A DNA stretch of 64,000 nt from Planctomycetaceae bacterium. Lineage in GTDB: Bacteria; Planctomycetota; Planctomycetia; Planctomycetales; Planctomycetaceae. The notes below the pieces were generated by a model. It did not search any database. It was not told the DNA's origin and saw nothing but the letters and a program-made list of their open reading frames with translations. The stretch covers positions 248,001 through 312,000 of the forward strand of contig JAKFUG010000003.1 in assembly GCA_021732785.1 (NCBI GenBank), written 5' to 3'. Positions 26,578 to 35,465 of the stretch are shown here, piece by piece. Numbering within the stretch: position 1 is the stretch's first letter; each line of letters opens with the position of its first letter. A program made the position numbers and the translations under genes.

Positions 26578-27663
26578 TTACCGAACTTTACCGTCGCGAA
26601 TCTGCAACTCTTTGATCTTGAATATGCCGCCGGTTTCTTTGACGAGGGTAATCTGAATGGTCGTTTCCCCCTTCTTGAACGTGAACTGCACGCCATTCCC
26701 GCCCGCGGCCCGGCGGTTCGTCCCCTGCATCCCGTCGAAGGTGGTCTTGTAGCATTCGATTTGCGTGGGTTTCAGGTCTTGCGAGCGGAATTCCGCCGCG
26801 AGTCCTTTCGCCTTATCGCTGACGATGGAATCGATTCCGGTGTAGTCGCCGGCCTTGGCCATCGCCACGAGTTTCGAGATGACGTATTCAATGGAACCGG
26901 GTTCACCACTGATGGCGTTCCCGCCTCCCTGACCACCTTGCCCGTCCGGAGCACCCGGATTGATGGCACCGGGATTGGCTGCGGCTGCGCCACCGGGGTT
27001 TGCGGCGAGGTTGCCCGGCGCGTTGCCGGCTGCTAAAGCCAATGCAGGATCGACCGCACCGGGGGGAGTGGCCGCACCGTGGGCCGCGGCAGGAGTGGCC
27101 GCGGCACCCGCAACGGCCGCAGGGTTCACACCGCCTGGTGGAGTCGCCGCACCGTGAGCCGCGGCGGGGGTGTTGCCGGCAGCGATCGCTGGATTTGCAC
27201 CCGGTGGGGTGGCCGCACCATGCGCCGCGGCGGGCGTGCTGCCCGGAACGTTGGCGGGGAGGACTCCCGGGGGAGTCGCCGAGCCGTGAGCCGCGGCGGG
27301 AGCATTGGCAGCGGCCGCCATTGCTGCGGCATTCATTCCAGGTGGCGTTGCCGATCCATGGGCCGCGGCAGGGTTACCACCATGTGCATTCGCCATGGCC
27401 ATTGTCGGATTCATCGACGGGTTACCGTGACCGGCGGCAGGGGTTGTCCCCGTTCCAGGGACGGCTGCCATGCCGGGGGGCATCGCCGCACCGTGTTGGG
27501 CGTGCATTCCCGGTTGCGCTGCCGGAGCCCCGGGAACAGCCGCATTATTGGCCACCGGAGCCGTTGTGTCCGCTCCCCCACCGCAACCCGAGATCAGCGA
27601 GGCACCGAATAACGAGAATGCCGCCAGTTGATGCCAGGGACGGATGTGATGAACGAGTCGCAT
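26578..27663 (-). CDS. Lipoprotein with AAAHGxATPPG repeats and C-terminal domain
   Basis: A 361-residue protein. The signal peptide ends SLFGASLISGC, a lipobox, followed by GGGAD. Residues about 70-230 are low-complexity, with five near-perfect copies of PAAAHG[A/S]ATPPG spaced about 21-25 residues apart, plus degenerate copies. Residues about 260-361 form a compact domain (SIEYVISKLVAMAKAGDYTG, FDGMQGTNRR, GVQFTFKKGETTIQITLVKE) similar in layout to DUF4878-type lipoprotein domains. GGAG lies 7 bases ahead of the ATG at 27663. It is probably a membrane-anchored, surface-extended protein; function unknown. Confidence 0.78.
   Translation of the reverse strand: MRLVHHIRPWHQLAAFSLFGASLISGCGGGADTTAPVANNAAVPGAPAAQPGMHAQHGAAMPPGMAAVPGTGTTPAAGHGNPSMNPTMAMANAHGGNPAAAHGSATPPGMNAAAMAAAANAPAAAHGSATPPGVLPANVPGSTPAAAHGAATPPGANPAIAAGNTPAAAHGAATPPGGVNPAAVAGAAATPAAAHGAATPPGAVDPALALAAGNAPGNLAANPGGAAAANPGAINPGAPDGQGGQGGGNAISGEPGSIEYVISKLVAMAKAGDYTGIDSIVSDKAKGLAAEFRSQDLKPTQIECYKTTFDGMQGTNRRAAGGNGVQFTFKKGETTIQITLVKETGGIFKIKELQIRDGKVR
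27066..27370. repeat. Tandem coding repeat in the lipoprotein gene
   Basis: Five units of about 66-74 bases share a core reading GCCGCACCGTGAGCCGCGGC with a few changes. They encode the PAAAHG[A/S]ATPPG motif. Core positions are near 27072, 27146, 27211, 27278 and 27348. Spacer sequences are variable. Confidence 0.85.
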
Positions 27664-27966
27664 GGGAAGCTCCAGATGGGATGGCATCTTGCTCGGAAGA
27701 ACGAAGAGTCCGAGTGGAGAAATTCCCTTTCGGACACGGCCCGACGATGAAGAGAAGTTGAATATCGCATTCCGGACCTTCGTTGACAAGCGGGATGCGA
27801 CTCCACCGATCAATTTTCTCCAACCTTACGCAGACGCAGCGTCTGGGTTCAGTTTGCCGGAGGACGACCCGTCCTGGTGGATTGCCGGAACGAATGGAAG
27901 CAACGGTCCCGGCGATCAGGAGACAACCGGGACCGATTCGCATTGGCAATGGGGGCTCGGACGCGA
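27664..27966. other. Intergenic region, no gene seen
   Basis: 303 bases between two tandem minus-strand genes. It contains only short imperfect palindromes (such as GCAGACGCAGCGTCTGG near 27831). It should hold the promoter of the repeat lipoprotein. Confidence 0.5.
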
Positions 27967-30114
27967 TTACTGTCCGGGCAACCACAGCTTGCTGCCCGCG
28001 GCACCCGCCCCCGCGGTTTCCGCTTCGGGAGTCCACAGCCCGCCGCCGGTCATGCCGCCATCGGCGGTGATGAGTCCGCTCGCCGACCACGGCGACGGCA
28101 CCCCGGCCACCGCGAACATCTGTTCGAGGTACGGACGCATCTGCGGCAGCTTCGGGCTGTAGAAGTTTACGAACTTCTGGATCAATCCCGGCAGCGCCGA
28201 ATCGGTCGGGTCTTCCAGACGGGTCAACAACTCACGCAGGTCCCACGACCAGACTTTCTCGAAGTTGTTGGGCTGACTGGCCGCATGTTTCCGACCTTCA
28301 TCGAGCCAATGATACGACTCTTCCCGACGGCCGTGCTGGCGCGACAGATCGGCGAGCGTCTGATAGATGCGGACCATGTCGAGTTCGCCGCGGCAGCCCT
28401 CACGGGTGAGCGCCGCCTGCAAGGCCTTCGCCAGGAACCGGTCGTGATGGACCAGCAGCGCGCGATTGACCGTCGACAACATCTGCGGATCGGAGAGCTT
28501 GTCCAGTGGTAACCGCAACCATTGCAACGGCGACAATGAATTGAGCGACGTATCGGCAGCGATCTCATACGGCGGCAACGGTTCGACCCCGAGCCGCGCG
28601 AGAACGGCTTCGAGATCGAGTTCGTGTCCGGCCCGCAGACAGTGGGCATCGAGCACGTACACGCTTGCCAACACGGCGACGCGCGATGCGGGATCACCGG
28701 CCGCTTCCGTGGGGGTCCGACCGTGCAGCGCTCGTTGCGGCAACGTCGGCCAGACGGTTTCCAGGATGGTTTTCCAGCGTTCGAGTTCCAGACGACGACG
28801 CAATGCCACCGGCGTCTTCGGCGGGAAGGCCCATTGCCACGTCAACGGCAGCGTTTCTTCCGGAACCCATTCGGCTTGTTCTTCCGGGGCTTCCTTCCAG
28901 ACGGCGAATTCTCCGGCGGCGGCGCGGGCGAGTTCCATCGCCGTGTCGAAGTCGCTTCCCTTGAGACCGGTGACATCGACTTCCGGAGCTTCTTTCGTCT
29001 CGGGATCGGTATCAAAAATCGTGATCTGGCTGATGACCGTCGGGACGGTGTTGACGGTGAGCGCGTTCGGTGCGGGCATCTCGGATTTGGGGCGATCGAG
29101 CACTTGGTAGATCGCCGCCGGCAGCGGTTCGCCTTCCGGTCCGACCGGGGGCAATTCCAGACGGAACAACCGGTCGCCGGTGTCCAGGGCGGTGAGCAGG
29201 CGGCCGACGGACGGCACCGTGCCCGACAGAATCATCCGCGGGCGGCGTTCGGGGGCCGTGTTCCAATCCAGCAATTGGGCGATGGTTTCACAATCGACGG
29301 CGGTGGCCGCATCGTCGGCGTAGAGACTGGCCGCCTTGTGTAAAGCGAGCGCGGCGGCTGGTTCTTCGCCATCCCACGCGCGACACAAGCCGACACTGTG
29401 CCACAACGTGGGTTGGTCGGCGTGGGCATTGGCCAATTTCTCGAACAGGTCGCCCGCCACGCTCCAGCAACCGACGGACGCATACCGCTGCGCCTTCTTC
29501 GCTTCCTGATTGATTTCGTCGTTGATCGTAATCGACGGCAGGGCATGCACACTTCTTAAGAGGTACGGCACCTGCACATCGTTATCGAACTCGAGCAACC
29601 GGACGAAAATCTCCTGCCGCTCACGGTCCGGGGAGAACCGCATGGCCAGCGCGAGGTGTTCGCGGGCAGCAAGCATCCGGCCGCGCGATTGGAAGACCGC
29701 GGCCATCGCGCCCGCCAGACCGGCGACCATCGACGGGAACCGCTTCACGCTGCGTTGAAATGACCGGTGAATCGCCCGCTTGGCGGCATCCAGGCCATCC
29801 GCCTGGAACACCGCGGTGGCGTACAGCACGATCGCAAATTCGTGGTCGGAATGCTGTTCGAGAAACGAGCGCAGCAAATCCCGCGCGGCGGTGACGTCGC
29901 CGACTTCGATCTGCACGAGCGCGCGGGTGGTGACCACCCACGGGTTGTGCGGATGGCGGCGGTCGAGCACTTCCAGCAGTTGCAGCGCTTGCCGGGGTTG
30001 ATTGCCTTCCATCTGCCGGGAGACGCGTTCCATGTCTTCGGCGAGATTCTGACAGCAGAATTTCAGCTTTTTCCCGCTGCCACAGGGGCACGGGGAGTAA
30101 ATGTCCAGGGCCAT
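27967..30114 (-). CDS. SEC-C motif protein with TPR-like repeats
   Basis: A 715-residue cytoplasmic protein. The N terminus is a SEC-C zinc-binding motif (YSPCPCGSGKKLKFCC, residues about 5-20), as found at the end of SecA. It is followed by TPR-like helical repeats (about 30-310: RQALQLLEVLDRRHPHNPWV, AARDLLRSFLEQHSDHEFAI and others). The middle has no recognised motif and the C-terminal half has further helical repeats (LADLSRQHGRREESYHWLDE). The ATG at 30114 is chosen because it begins at the SEC-C motif. Likely a protein-interaction scaffold, possibly linked to secretion or translation, but this is inference. The Ala/Gly-rich end is short. Confidence 0.82.
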   Translation of the reverse strand: MALDIYSPCPCGSGKKLKFCCQNLAEDMERVSRQMEGNQPRQALQLLEVLDRRHPHNPWVVTTRALVQIEVGDVTAARDLLRSFLEQHSDHEFAIVLYATAVFQADGLDAAKRAIHRSFQRSVKRFPSMVAGLAGAMAAVFQSRGRMLAAREHLALAMRFSPDRERQEIFVRLLEFDNDVQVPYLLRSVHALPSITINDEINQEAKKAQRYASVGCWSVAGDLFEKLANAHADQPTLWHSVGLCRAWDGEEPAAALALHKAASLYADDAATAVDCETIAQLLDWNTAPERRPRMILSGTVPSVGRLLTALDTGDRLFRLELPPVGPEGEPLPAAIYQVLDRPKSEMPAPNALTVNTVPTVISQITIFDTDPETKEAPEVDVTGLKGSDFDTAMELARAAAGEFAVWKEAPEEQAEWVPEETLPLTWQWAFPPKTPVALRRRLELERWKTILETVWPTLPQRALHGRTPTEAAGDPASRVAVLASVYVLDAHCLRAGHELDLEAVLARLGVEPLPPYEIAADTSLNSLSPLQWLRLPLDKLSDPQMLSTVNRALLVHHDRFLAKALQAALTREGCRGELDMVRIYQTLADLSRQHGRREESYHWLDEGRKHAASQPNNFEKVWSWDLRELLTRLEDPTDSALPGLIQKFVNFYSPKLPQMRPYLEQMFAVAGVPSPWSASGLITADGGMTGGGLWTPEAETAGAGAAGSKLWLPGQ

Positions 30115-30575
30115 GTTCGGCAAATCCTTGCGAAATCCGCCGCGTGGTCGGAGCAGGGCCGTCCGCTCACGGTCCAACGCCCAATCGGGGCGTTTCATCA
30201 CGCGGGAACACCGCATGGTATCAGAACGGAAAGGAATCCCCAATCGTTACGGAACGCGCGCGGAAGCCCAGGGATTCCGATCCCCGGGTCTCTTTCCTCT
30301 TCTGTCCGCACCGAAATCATCTCGTGACAGGAAATCCCGAACATTGCGGGGGCATCCGTCGCGCAAATCCCCAAGCGACAATCGGTTACGGCATTTTTTA
30401 CGACGACATCTGGAGATTCATCCCCACCGGAGAACCCGCACAGTTGCTGCAAACTGTATCGACTCTGCGGATTATGTCGAAGAAACCGTCCGGACGAGGC
30501 CGATGATAGGGGGGCGACGGAAGTGCGGCTTGTTTGCCGCCCGTTGTGAAGGACCATCCCGGTAAGGACGTGGCT
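30115..30575. other. Divergent intergenic region with a variant of palindrome F
   Basis: 461 bases without a gene. GCCCAGGGATTCCGATCCCC at 30266 is a variant of the family F palindrome. Promoters for the SEC-C gene and the small lipoprotein are expected here. Confidence 0.5.
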
Positions 30576-30833
30576 ATGGACGCACGGACGTGTGCGAAAG
30601 GTTCCCGCTGGCTGTTAGGGCTGTGCCTGTTGGGCAGTCTCGGCTCGGTGGGCTGCCTGCAAACGACGGTGGGCGGGCAAACGCTGCCATCGGCGTATTA
30701 CCTGGAAGACGACGTGCAATACTTCCCGTCGGGTCCGGAAACCAAGCTATCCAACCAGATTCGTGCGCTCGAACGGTATAAAGTCGAGCGGGAAACGTTG
30801 CAGGACGGTGCGGGACAACTCCCGAATTACTGA
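30576..30833 (+). CDS. Small lipoprotein
   Basis: An 85-residue exported protein. A positively charged start (MDARTCAKGSRW) is followed by LLGLCLLGSLGSVGC, ending in a lipobox. The mature part has TLPSAYYLEDDVQYFPSGPE and a short charged helix (NQIRALERYKVERETLQ). The YYLxDDVQYFPxGPE pattern is one I associate with small planctomycete lipoproteins, but I know no function. AAGGA lies about 10 bases before the ATG at 30576. An intrinsic terminator lies 90 bases downstream. Confidence 0.75.
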   Translation: MDARTCAKGSRWLLGLCLLGSLGSVGCLQTTVGGQTLPSAYYLEDDVQYFPSGPETKLSNQIRALERYKVERETLQDGAGQLPNY

Positions 30834-30921
30834 TCCGCAAGCGTTCCAGCGAATGCTGTGAAATTCTCGTGCACCGCGAGCGTGCTTGTCCTTCACGCTT
30901 TCGGTGTCTGGGGGGGACGAG

Positions 30922-30997
30922 CCCTTCGCAGTCGACGCGCTCCCGGATGTGGTCCACCAACCACCCCGGGGATTCGTCGACTTGCGAAGGGTTTTTT
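30922..30997 (+). terminator. Rho-independent-like terminator
   Basis: CCCTTCGCAGTCGAC (30922) pairs with GTCGACTTGCGAAGGG (ending 30991), followed by TTTTTT. The loop of about 40 bases is longer than usual. It fits the end of the small lipoprotein transcript. Confidence 0.6.
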
Positions 30998-31118
30998 CGT
31001 TGGCGGATGGTGAATGGCCGGTGGCTCATGGTCAGAAGGACGACCACGAGCCGACTCACCGCGCCCATCCCCCGCTTTGCGGTTTCGCGCCCCGCGCTGA
31101 TCGCTTCGCCGGACGCCT

Positions 31119-34100
31119 CTACTTCGCGGCCCGGACTTCTTTCAAACGTCCCCGGTACTTCTCGTAGAGCTTCGTCTGCCGGCTCTCGGGGGCATGCGGA
31201 CGGCCGCCGACCACCACGCCTTTCACTTGCGACGTGATTTGCAGCGGCGACCCGTCGAGGATTACCAGGTCGGCCCGCTTCCCAACGGTGATCGAACCGC
31301 ATTGATCGGCGACTCCCAGAATCTCCGCGGCCGCCAGTGTGACCGACCGCAAGCCCGCGTCTTCGGGAAGACCGTAAGCGACCGCCATCCCGGCTTCGAA
31401 GGGGGCGTTCCGACTGTTCGCCGCATTGTTGGACCGGATCGCAAACTTCACTCCCGCATCGTGCAACCGTCCGGCACTCGCATACGGCGCGTCGAAGGGA
31501 TCGTGATCGTGCAGCGGTTTCCGCATCACCGGGCCGATGATCACCGGCACCTGCGCTTTCTTCAGCGCGGCGGTCATCTTCCAGGCATCCCCGGCGTTGC
31601 AGAGCACGATCTTGAGTTTTTCCTTCTCCGCGAACTGCAACGCCTCGGTCAGGTGCTGCTCCGAATCGGCTTCGATGTGGAACGGCTTTTCGCCCCGAAC
31701 ATACGGCCGCAGGGCTTCATACCGTGGATCGATGGGGACATCGCTGACGGCTCCGTCCTTCGCACCGGCCCGGACGGCGTCATATCGTTTGGCGGCGGCG
31801 ATCCACTGTTTCAGTTGTTCGAACGTTTCGCGCTGATCGCGGGCTCCCGGCCAGTTGAGGTGCATCCCCGCGGAGTCGACCAGCACCATTTCCGGGGCGG
31901 TCCACCCGGCGGTCTGCATGAGGGAATTCTGCCCGCAGATTACGCCGCCGAGAGGGAGAATGAGCGCCGTCGTGATTCCCCCGGCTCGGGCAACGGGAAT
32001 GAGTTCCGAGTCGGGATTGATCGCCACACCGGCGCGCAGATCGGGTTGGAAGGCCCCGGCTTCGGCGAAGTCGTGCGTCTCGACAACTTTGCCGATTTCT
32101 GTCAGTCCCACGGTCGTCCCGGCATCGATGAGTCCCGGATAAATCTGCAAGCCTTCGATGCGAATGACCGGGCAACCTTCGGGAATGTCATCCCCCTCGG
32201 CGACCGCCGCAATCTTGCCATTTTCCACCACGACCGTTCCGCGGGCGATGCTGGCCCGATCGACCGGATGAATCGCCGCGCCCACGAGTGCGAACCGCGG
32301 TCCATTCGCGGCAGACCAGTCAATGAGTGGTTTGCGTTGGTCAGCGGGAGGCAACGTCAAGGGGGCCGGTGTTGCCGAGCGCTGGGTGGCTTCCGCGGTC
32401 ATGGCGGACGGTTGGTCTGCGCGAACGAAGTACGGTTCTCCGGCGATGAGTGTCATCTCACATCGCGCGAACGTGTTGAGTGGATGCCCGTTGAAGACGG
32501 CTAGATCGGCCTGCTTGCCGACTTCAATCGATCCCAGCGAATCCGCCAACCCCAGTTCTTTTGCGGCATTCAACGTCACCATCTGCAACGCCAGGTCCGC
32601 AGGGAAATTGCCGTAACGAACGGGCTTTTGCGCTTCGTGATACATGTGCCGCATGAGTTCGGCGTCATCGCTTTTCAGCACGATGTTCGCGCCAGCTTCC
32701 TGCAACACCGCCGCGTTGTACGGCGTCGCGTCAAACGCTTCGACTTTGTACGCCCACCAGTCGGCGAAGGTGCTGCAACTGGCACCGTGAGCAACGATCT
32801 CCGGGGCGACTTTGTACCCTTCGAGCACATGCTGCAAGGACCGCACGCGGATGCCGTGATGCTCTGCGACCCGCAGCAACATCAGGATTTCATCCGACCG
32901 GTAACAATGGCTGTGGATGAACTTTTCCTGGCTCAGAATCTGCGCGAGCGCTTCCAGGCGGAGGTCGTGCCGCGGGGGCAGCAACTTTTTCCTGGCCTCG
33001 TCTTCAGCCTGCTTCACGGCGCGGTCGTAGGCTTGCCAATCTTTGCGGTATTCCAGCGCTTCCACAAAGGCCCGCTGCAACGTTGCTTCGACACCGAGCC
33101 GGGTGTTGGGGAACCGGCCGGAGCGGAATTTAACGTTTTCACCGAGCGCGAATTTCACACCCGAAGAACCGCCGGGCCAGAGATGATCCGCGGCCGATTC
33201 ACCGATCTTGAGTTGCACCACGGCGTCCTGTCCGCCGATGACGTTCGCAGACCCGTGCAACAACCGTATGGTGGTCACCCCCCCGGCCAGGGCCCGGTAT
33301 TCCTGCGGATCGGCGGTGTTGATGATGTCGTTGACGCGAACCTCGCAAACGATGGAATGCGTGGCTTCGTTCACGCCGCCGAGGCCGTTGGACATCATGA
33401 TGTGGCTATGTGTATCGATAATGCCCGGCATGACAAATCGCCCGGTGGCGTCGATCACAGTCACGTTGGGATCGGGCAGCAGATCGGGACCAATGGCCGC
33501 GATTTTGCCGCCGCGAACGAGAATCGAATGCTTCTCCAAAATCGGCCCGGTGACAGTAATGACCGTGGCGTTCTTGATGAGGACGTTACCGCCGGTCTTC
33601 AGCTTGCGGGCACTGCGATCTTCGGGAAACTCGACGGTCGCGATCACGGGCGTCGTCGGTTGCAGCGCAGAAACCGGTTTGGGTTCGTCGCTGGGATCAA
33701 TCCCACCGAGTTGAACGGCCGCCGCGTTTGCGCTTTGCGGGATCGCAGGACTCGCGCTCTTGGCAGTCCATTTCGCCGGCGCACCGAAGGCCGATTTCAC
33801 GTTCCCCGACAGCCCGTCTCCTTCGCGTTTGGCATCGAACTTCAACACCAGCGCACGATCGCCGGTGCCGATGGAGACCTCCCACTTGGCGGTGTCCTTC
33901 GTGGCTTCGCCGCTGGTGACGAGGCCGTCGCCCTGGGGACTCGCCATCCGGCCCGAGATTCGCCCGCCATTTTGAGTGAGTTCCAGCGTGGCTTGCGACG
34001 GCATGTCGCCCGCTTCGATTTGCAATTGCCACGTCCCCGCCACGCTCAGCGGAGCGGCAGCCGGGGTACTTTCCGCAGGGACCGGTTTGCTGTCACGGTG

Positions 34101-35465
34101 GAATTCAAACTTGCGGCCTTCAATAAAGTTGAACCGCACTTTGGTTTGGTCATGATCGAGCGGCCCGGTCATCACCACGACGTTGGCGATCAATCCCGGT
34201 GCGATGCGTCCGAGGTCACGGTCAACGCCGAGCATCCCCGCGGGTCGTGTCGTCAGCGCGGCGAGGGCTCCGTCACGCGACAATCCTTCTTTGATGGCTT
34301 CCCTTAGCGCTTTGAAAAGGTCGTACGGATTCTTCAGCCCCGCGGTCGAGATCGCAAAGGGCACTCCCGCCTTTTCATAGTCGCCGAGGACACGGACGCG
34401 CTCCTGCCAGCGCTGTTTTTTCTGATCGCGCACCACCTGCGGTTCCGCTACTTCGGCGTATTCATCGTCCGCTTTGTTCGGGTCCGCTTTCGGGGCCTCC
34501 GTCTTGGGGACCTCACCAAAATCGATTTGCACAATGGTGGGGATCGCCCGTTGCTTCAGCACGTCTAATGAACGGCGCGGCGGTGCTCCCCCCCAGAACG
34601 CGAGTTTCAGTTTCTGCTCCTCGGCAAACCGCAGCGCCCGTTCGAAATCATCGGGAGAATCGACTTCAAACAAGGTGGTCTGTTCGCCCTGCTGGACCTT
34701 GGCGAATGCTTCCCATACCGGATCGTTTTCAGGACGGTCAATCCCCGGTACGCCATCGTGGTGAAGTTGTTTCTGTTGCAGCCAGCGGGCGGTATCGAAG
34801 AAGTGTTGCCGCAGATGGGCATGCACTCCCATCAATGTGGACGGGTACTCGTTGCTGCGGCGTTCATACAATCGAAAGACCGACAGCGGAGTAAACGGAA
34901 GCTGCGACTCGCGCACCGGTCGTCCGGACAACAAAACCACGCTCGTTTGCCCGCTGGCAATCCGGCCCGTGGGTGTCAGGTGGACGGCACCGAAACCGGC
35001 CTGGCGATATTGTTCGAGTTCATTGCCGCTCGTCCGGAATGCCGTGGCGGACGGGAACTGCGGCGTCAGGGCGCGATGGTCATCTGCGGGCACACTCACG
35101 AGCGGCTGTCGCGCGATATCCACCGGCCGCGCCTCAACGCTGGGCAGTTTCACCTCGGGGTCGAGCAGGGCCGTATTGCCGGCGTCGAGAAAACCGGGAA
35201 TGATTGTTAGTCCGGCGCAAGGCACAATCTCGGCACTCGCCGGGGGCATAAGGTCGGCACCGACGGCGACGATTCGTCCGCGGCGAATCAGCACACTGGC
35301 CTTTTCGAGCACTTCACCCGGAGCCATAATCACGCGGCCGTCCTGCAGAAAAAATTCTGCGGAGGGTCGATCCGTGACTTCTTCTGCCGCGCGGACGGGA
35401 ATCACGCTCGCCAGCATCAGCAGGGCAATGGTCCCGATCAAAAACGAACGAGTCGTGATGAACAT
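31119..35465 (-). CDS. Exported giant protein with three amidohydrolase modules
   Basis: A 1448-residue protein with a signal peptide (about 1-26, ending IPVRAAEE). Three amidohydrolase-like modules follow. Module 1 (about 30-470) reads TIIPGFLDAGNTALL where a metal HxH should be. A beta-rich linker (about 487-585, VAGTWQLQIEAGDMPSQATL) separates it. Module 2 (about 635-1050) has an intact FVMPGIIDTHSHIMM, KFIHSHCYRSDE and ends SIEVGKQADLAVF. Module 3 (about 1090-1430) again lacks the histidines (YPGLIDAGTTVGL) but keeps the C-terminal SITVGKRADLVIL strand. Only module 2 appears able to bind metals. Planctomycetes carry exported amidohydrolases of the imidazolonepropionase-like group; the fused degenerate copies are unusual. 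Substrate unknown. Confidence 0.85.
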   Translation of the reverse strand: MFITTRSFLIGTIALLMLASVIPVRAAEEVTDRPSAEFFLQDGRVIMAPGEVLEKASVLIRRGRIVAVGADLMPPASAEIVPCAGLTIIPGFLDAGNTALLDPEVKLPSVEARPVDIARQPLVSVPADDHRALTPQFPSATAFRTSGNELEQYRQAGFGAVHLTPTGRIASGQTSVVLLSGRPVRESQLPFTPLSVFRLYERRSNEYPSTLMGVHAHLRQHFFDTARWLQQKQLHHDGVPGIDRPENDPVWEAFAKVQQGEQTTLFEVDSPDDFERALRFAEEQKLKLAFWGGAPPRRSLDVLKQRAIPTIVQIDFGEVPKTEAPKADPNKADDEYAEVAEPQVVRDQKKQRWQERVRVLGDYEKAGVPFAISTAGLKNPYDLFKALREAIKEGLSRDGALAALTTRPAGMLGVDRDLGRIAPGLIANVVVMTGPLDHDQTKVRFNFIEGRKFEFHRDSKPVPAESTPAAAPLSVAGTWQLQIEAGDMPSQATLELTQNGGRISGRMASPQGDGLVTSGEATKDTAKWEVSIGTGDRALVLKFDAKREGDGLSGNVKSAFGAPAKWTAKSASPAIPQSANAAAVQLGGIDPSDEPKPVSALQPTTPVIATVEFPEDRSARKLKTGGNVLIKNATVITVTGPILEKHSILVRGGKIAAIGPDLLPDPNVTVIDATGRFVMPGIIDTHSHIMMSNGLGGVNEATHSIVCEVRVNDIINTADPQEYRALAGGVTTIRLLHGSANVIGGQDAVVQLKIGESAADHLWPGGSSGVKFALGENVKFRSGRFPNTRLGVEATLQRAFVEALEYRKDWQAYDRAVKQAEDEARKKLLPPRHDLRLEALAQILSQEKFIHSHCYRSDEILMLLRVAEHHGIRVRSLQHVLEGYKVAPEIVAHGASCSTFADWWAYKVEAFDATPYNAAVLQEAGANIVLKSDDAELMRHMYHEAQKPVRYGNFPADLALQMVTLNAAKELGLADSLGSIEVGKQADLAVFNGHPLNTFARCEMTLIAGEPYFVRADQPSAMTAEATQRSATPAPLTLPPADQRKPLIDWSAANGPRFALVGAAIHPVDRASIARGTVVVENGKIAAVAEGDDIPEGCPVIRIEGLQIYPGLIDAGTTVGLTEIGKVVETHDFAEAGAFQPDLRAGVAINPDSELIPVARAGGITTALILPLGGVICGQNSLMQTAGWTAPEMVLVDSAGMHLNWPGARDQRETFEQLKQWIAAAKRYDAVRAGAKDGAVSDVPIDPRYEALRPYVRGEKPFHIEADSEQHLTEALQFAEKEKLKIVLCNAGDAWKMTAALKKAQVPVIIGPVMRKPLHDHDPFDAPYASAGRLHDAGVKFAIRSNNAANSRNAPFEAGMAVAYGLPEDAGLRSVTLAAAEILGVADQCGSITVGKRADLVILDGSPLQITSQVKGVVVGGRPHAPESRQTKLYEKYRGRLKEVRAAK

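Noticed and set aside
27066-27370. Regularly spaced repeats suggesting a CRISPR array
   Set aside because: Repeats are imperfect, in frame inside a lipoprotein gene and encode a conserved peptide motif; no cas genes are near.
32628-34307. 559-codon open frame on the plus strand
   Set aside because: Antisense to the triple amidohydrolase, which has signal peptide and motifs; the plus frame has none.
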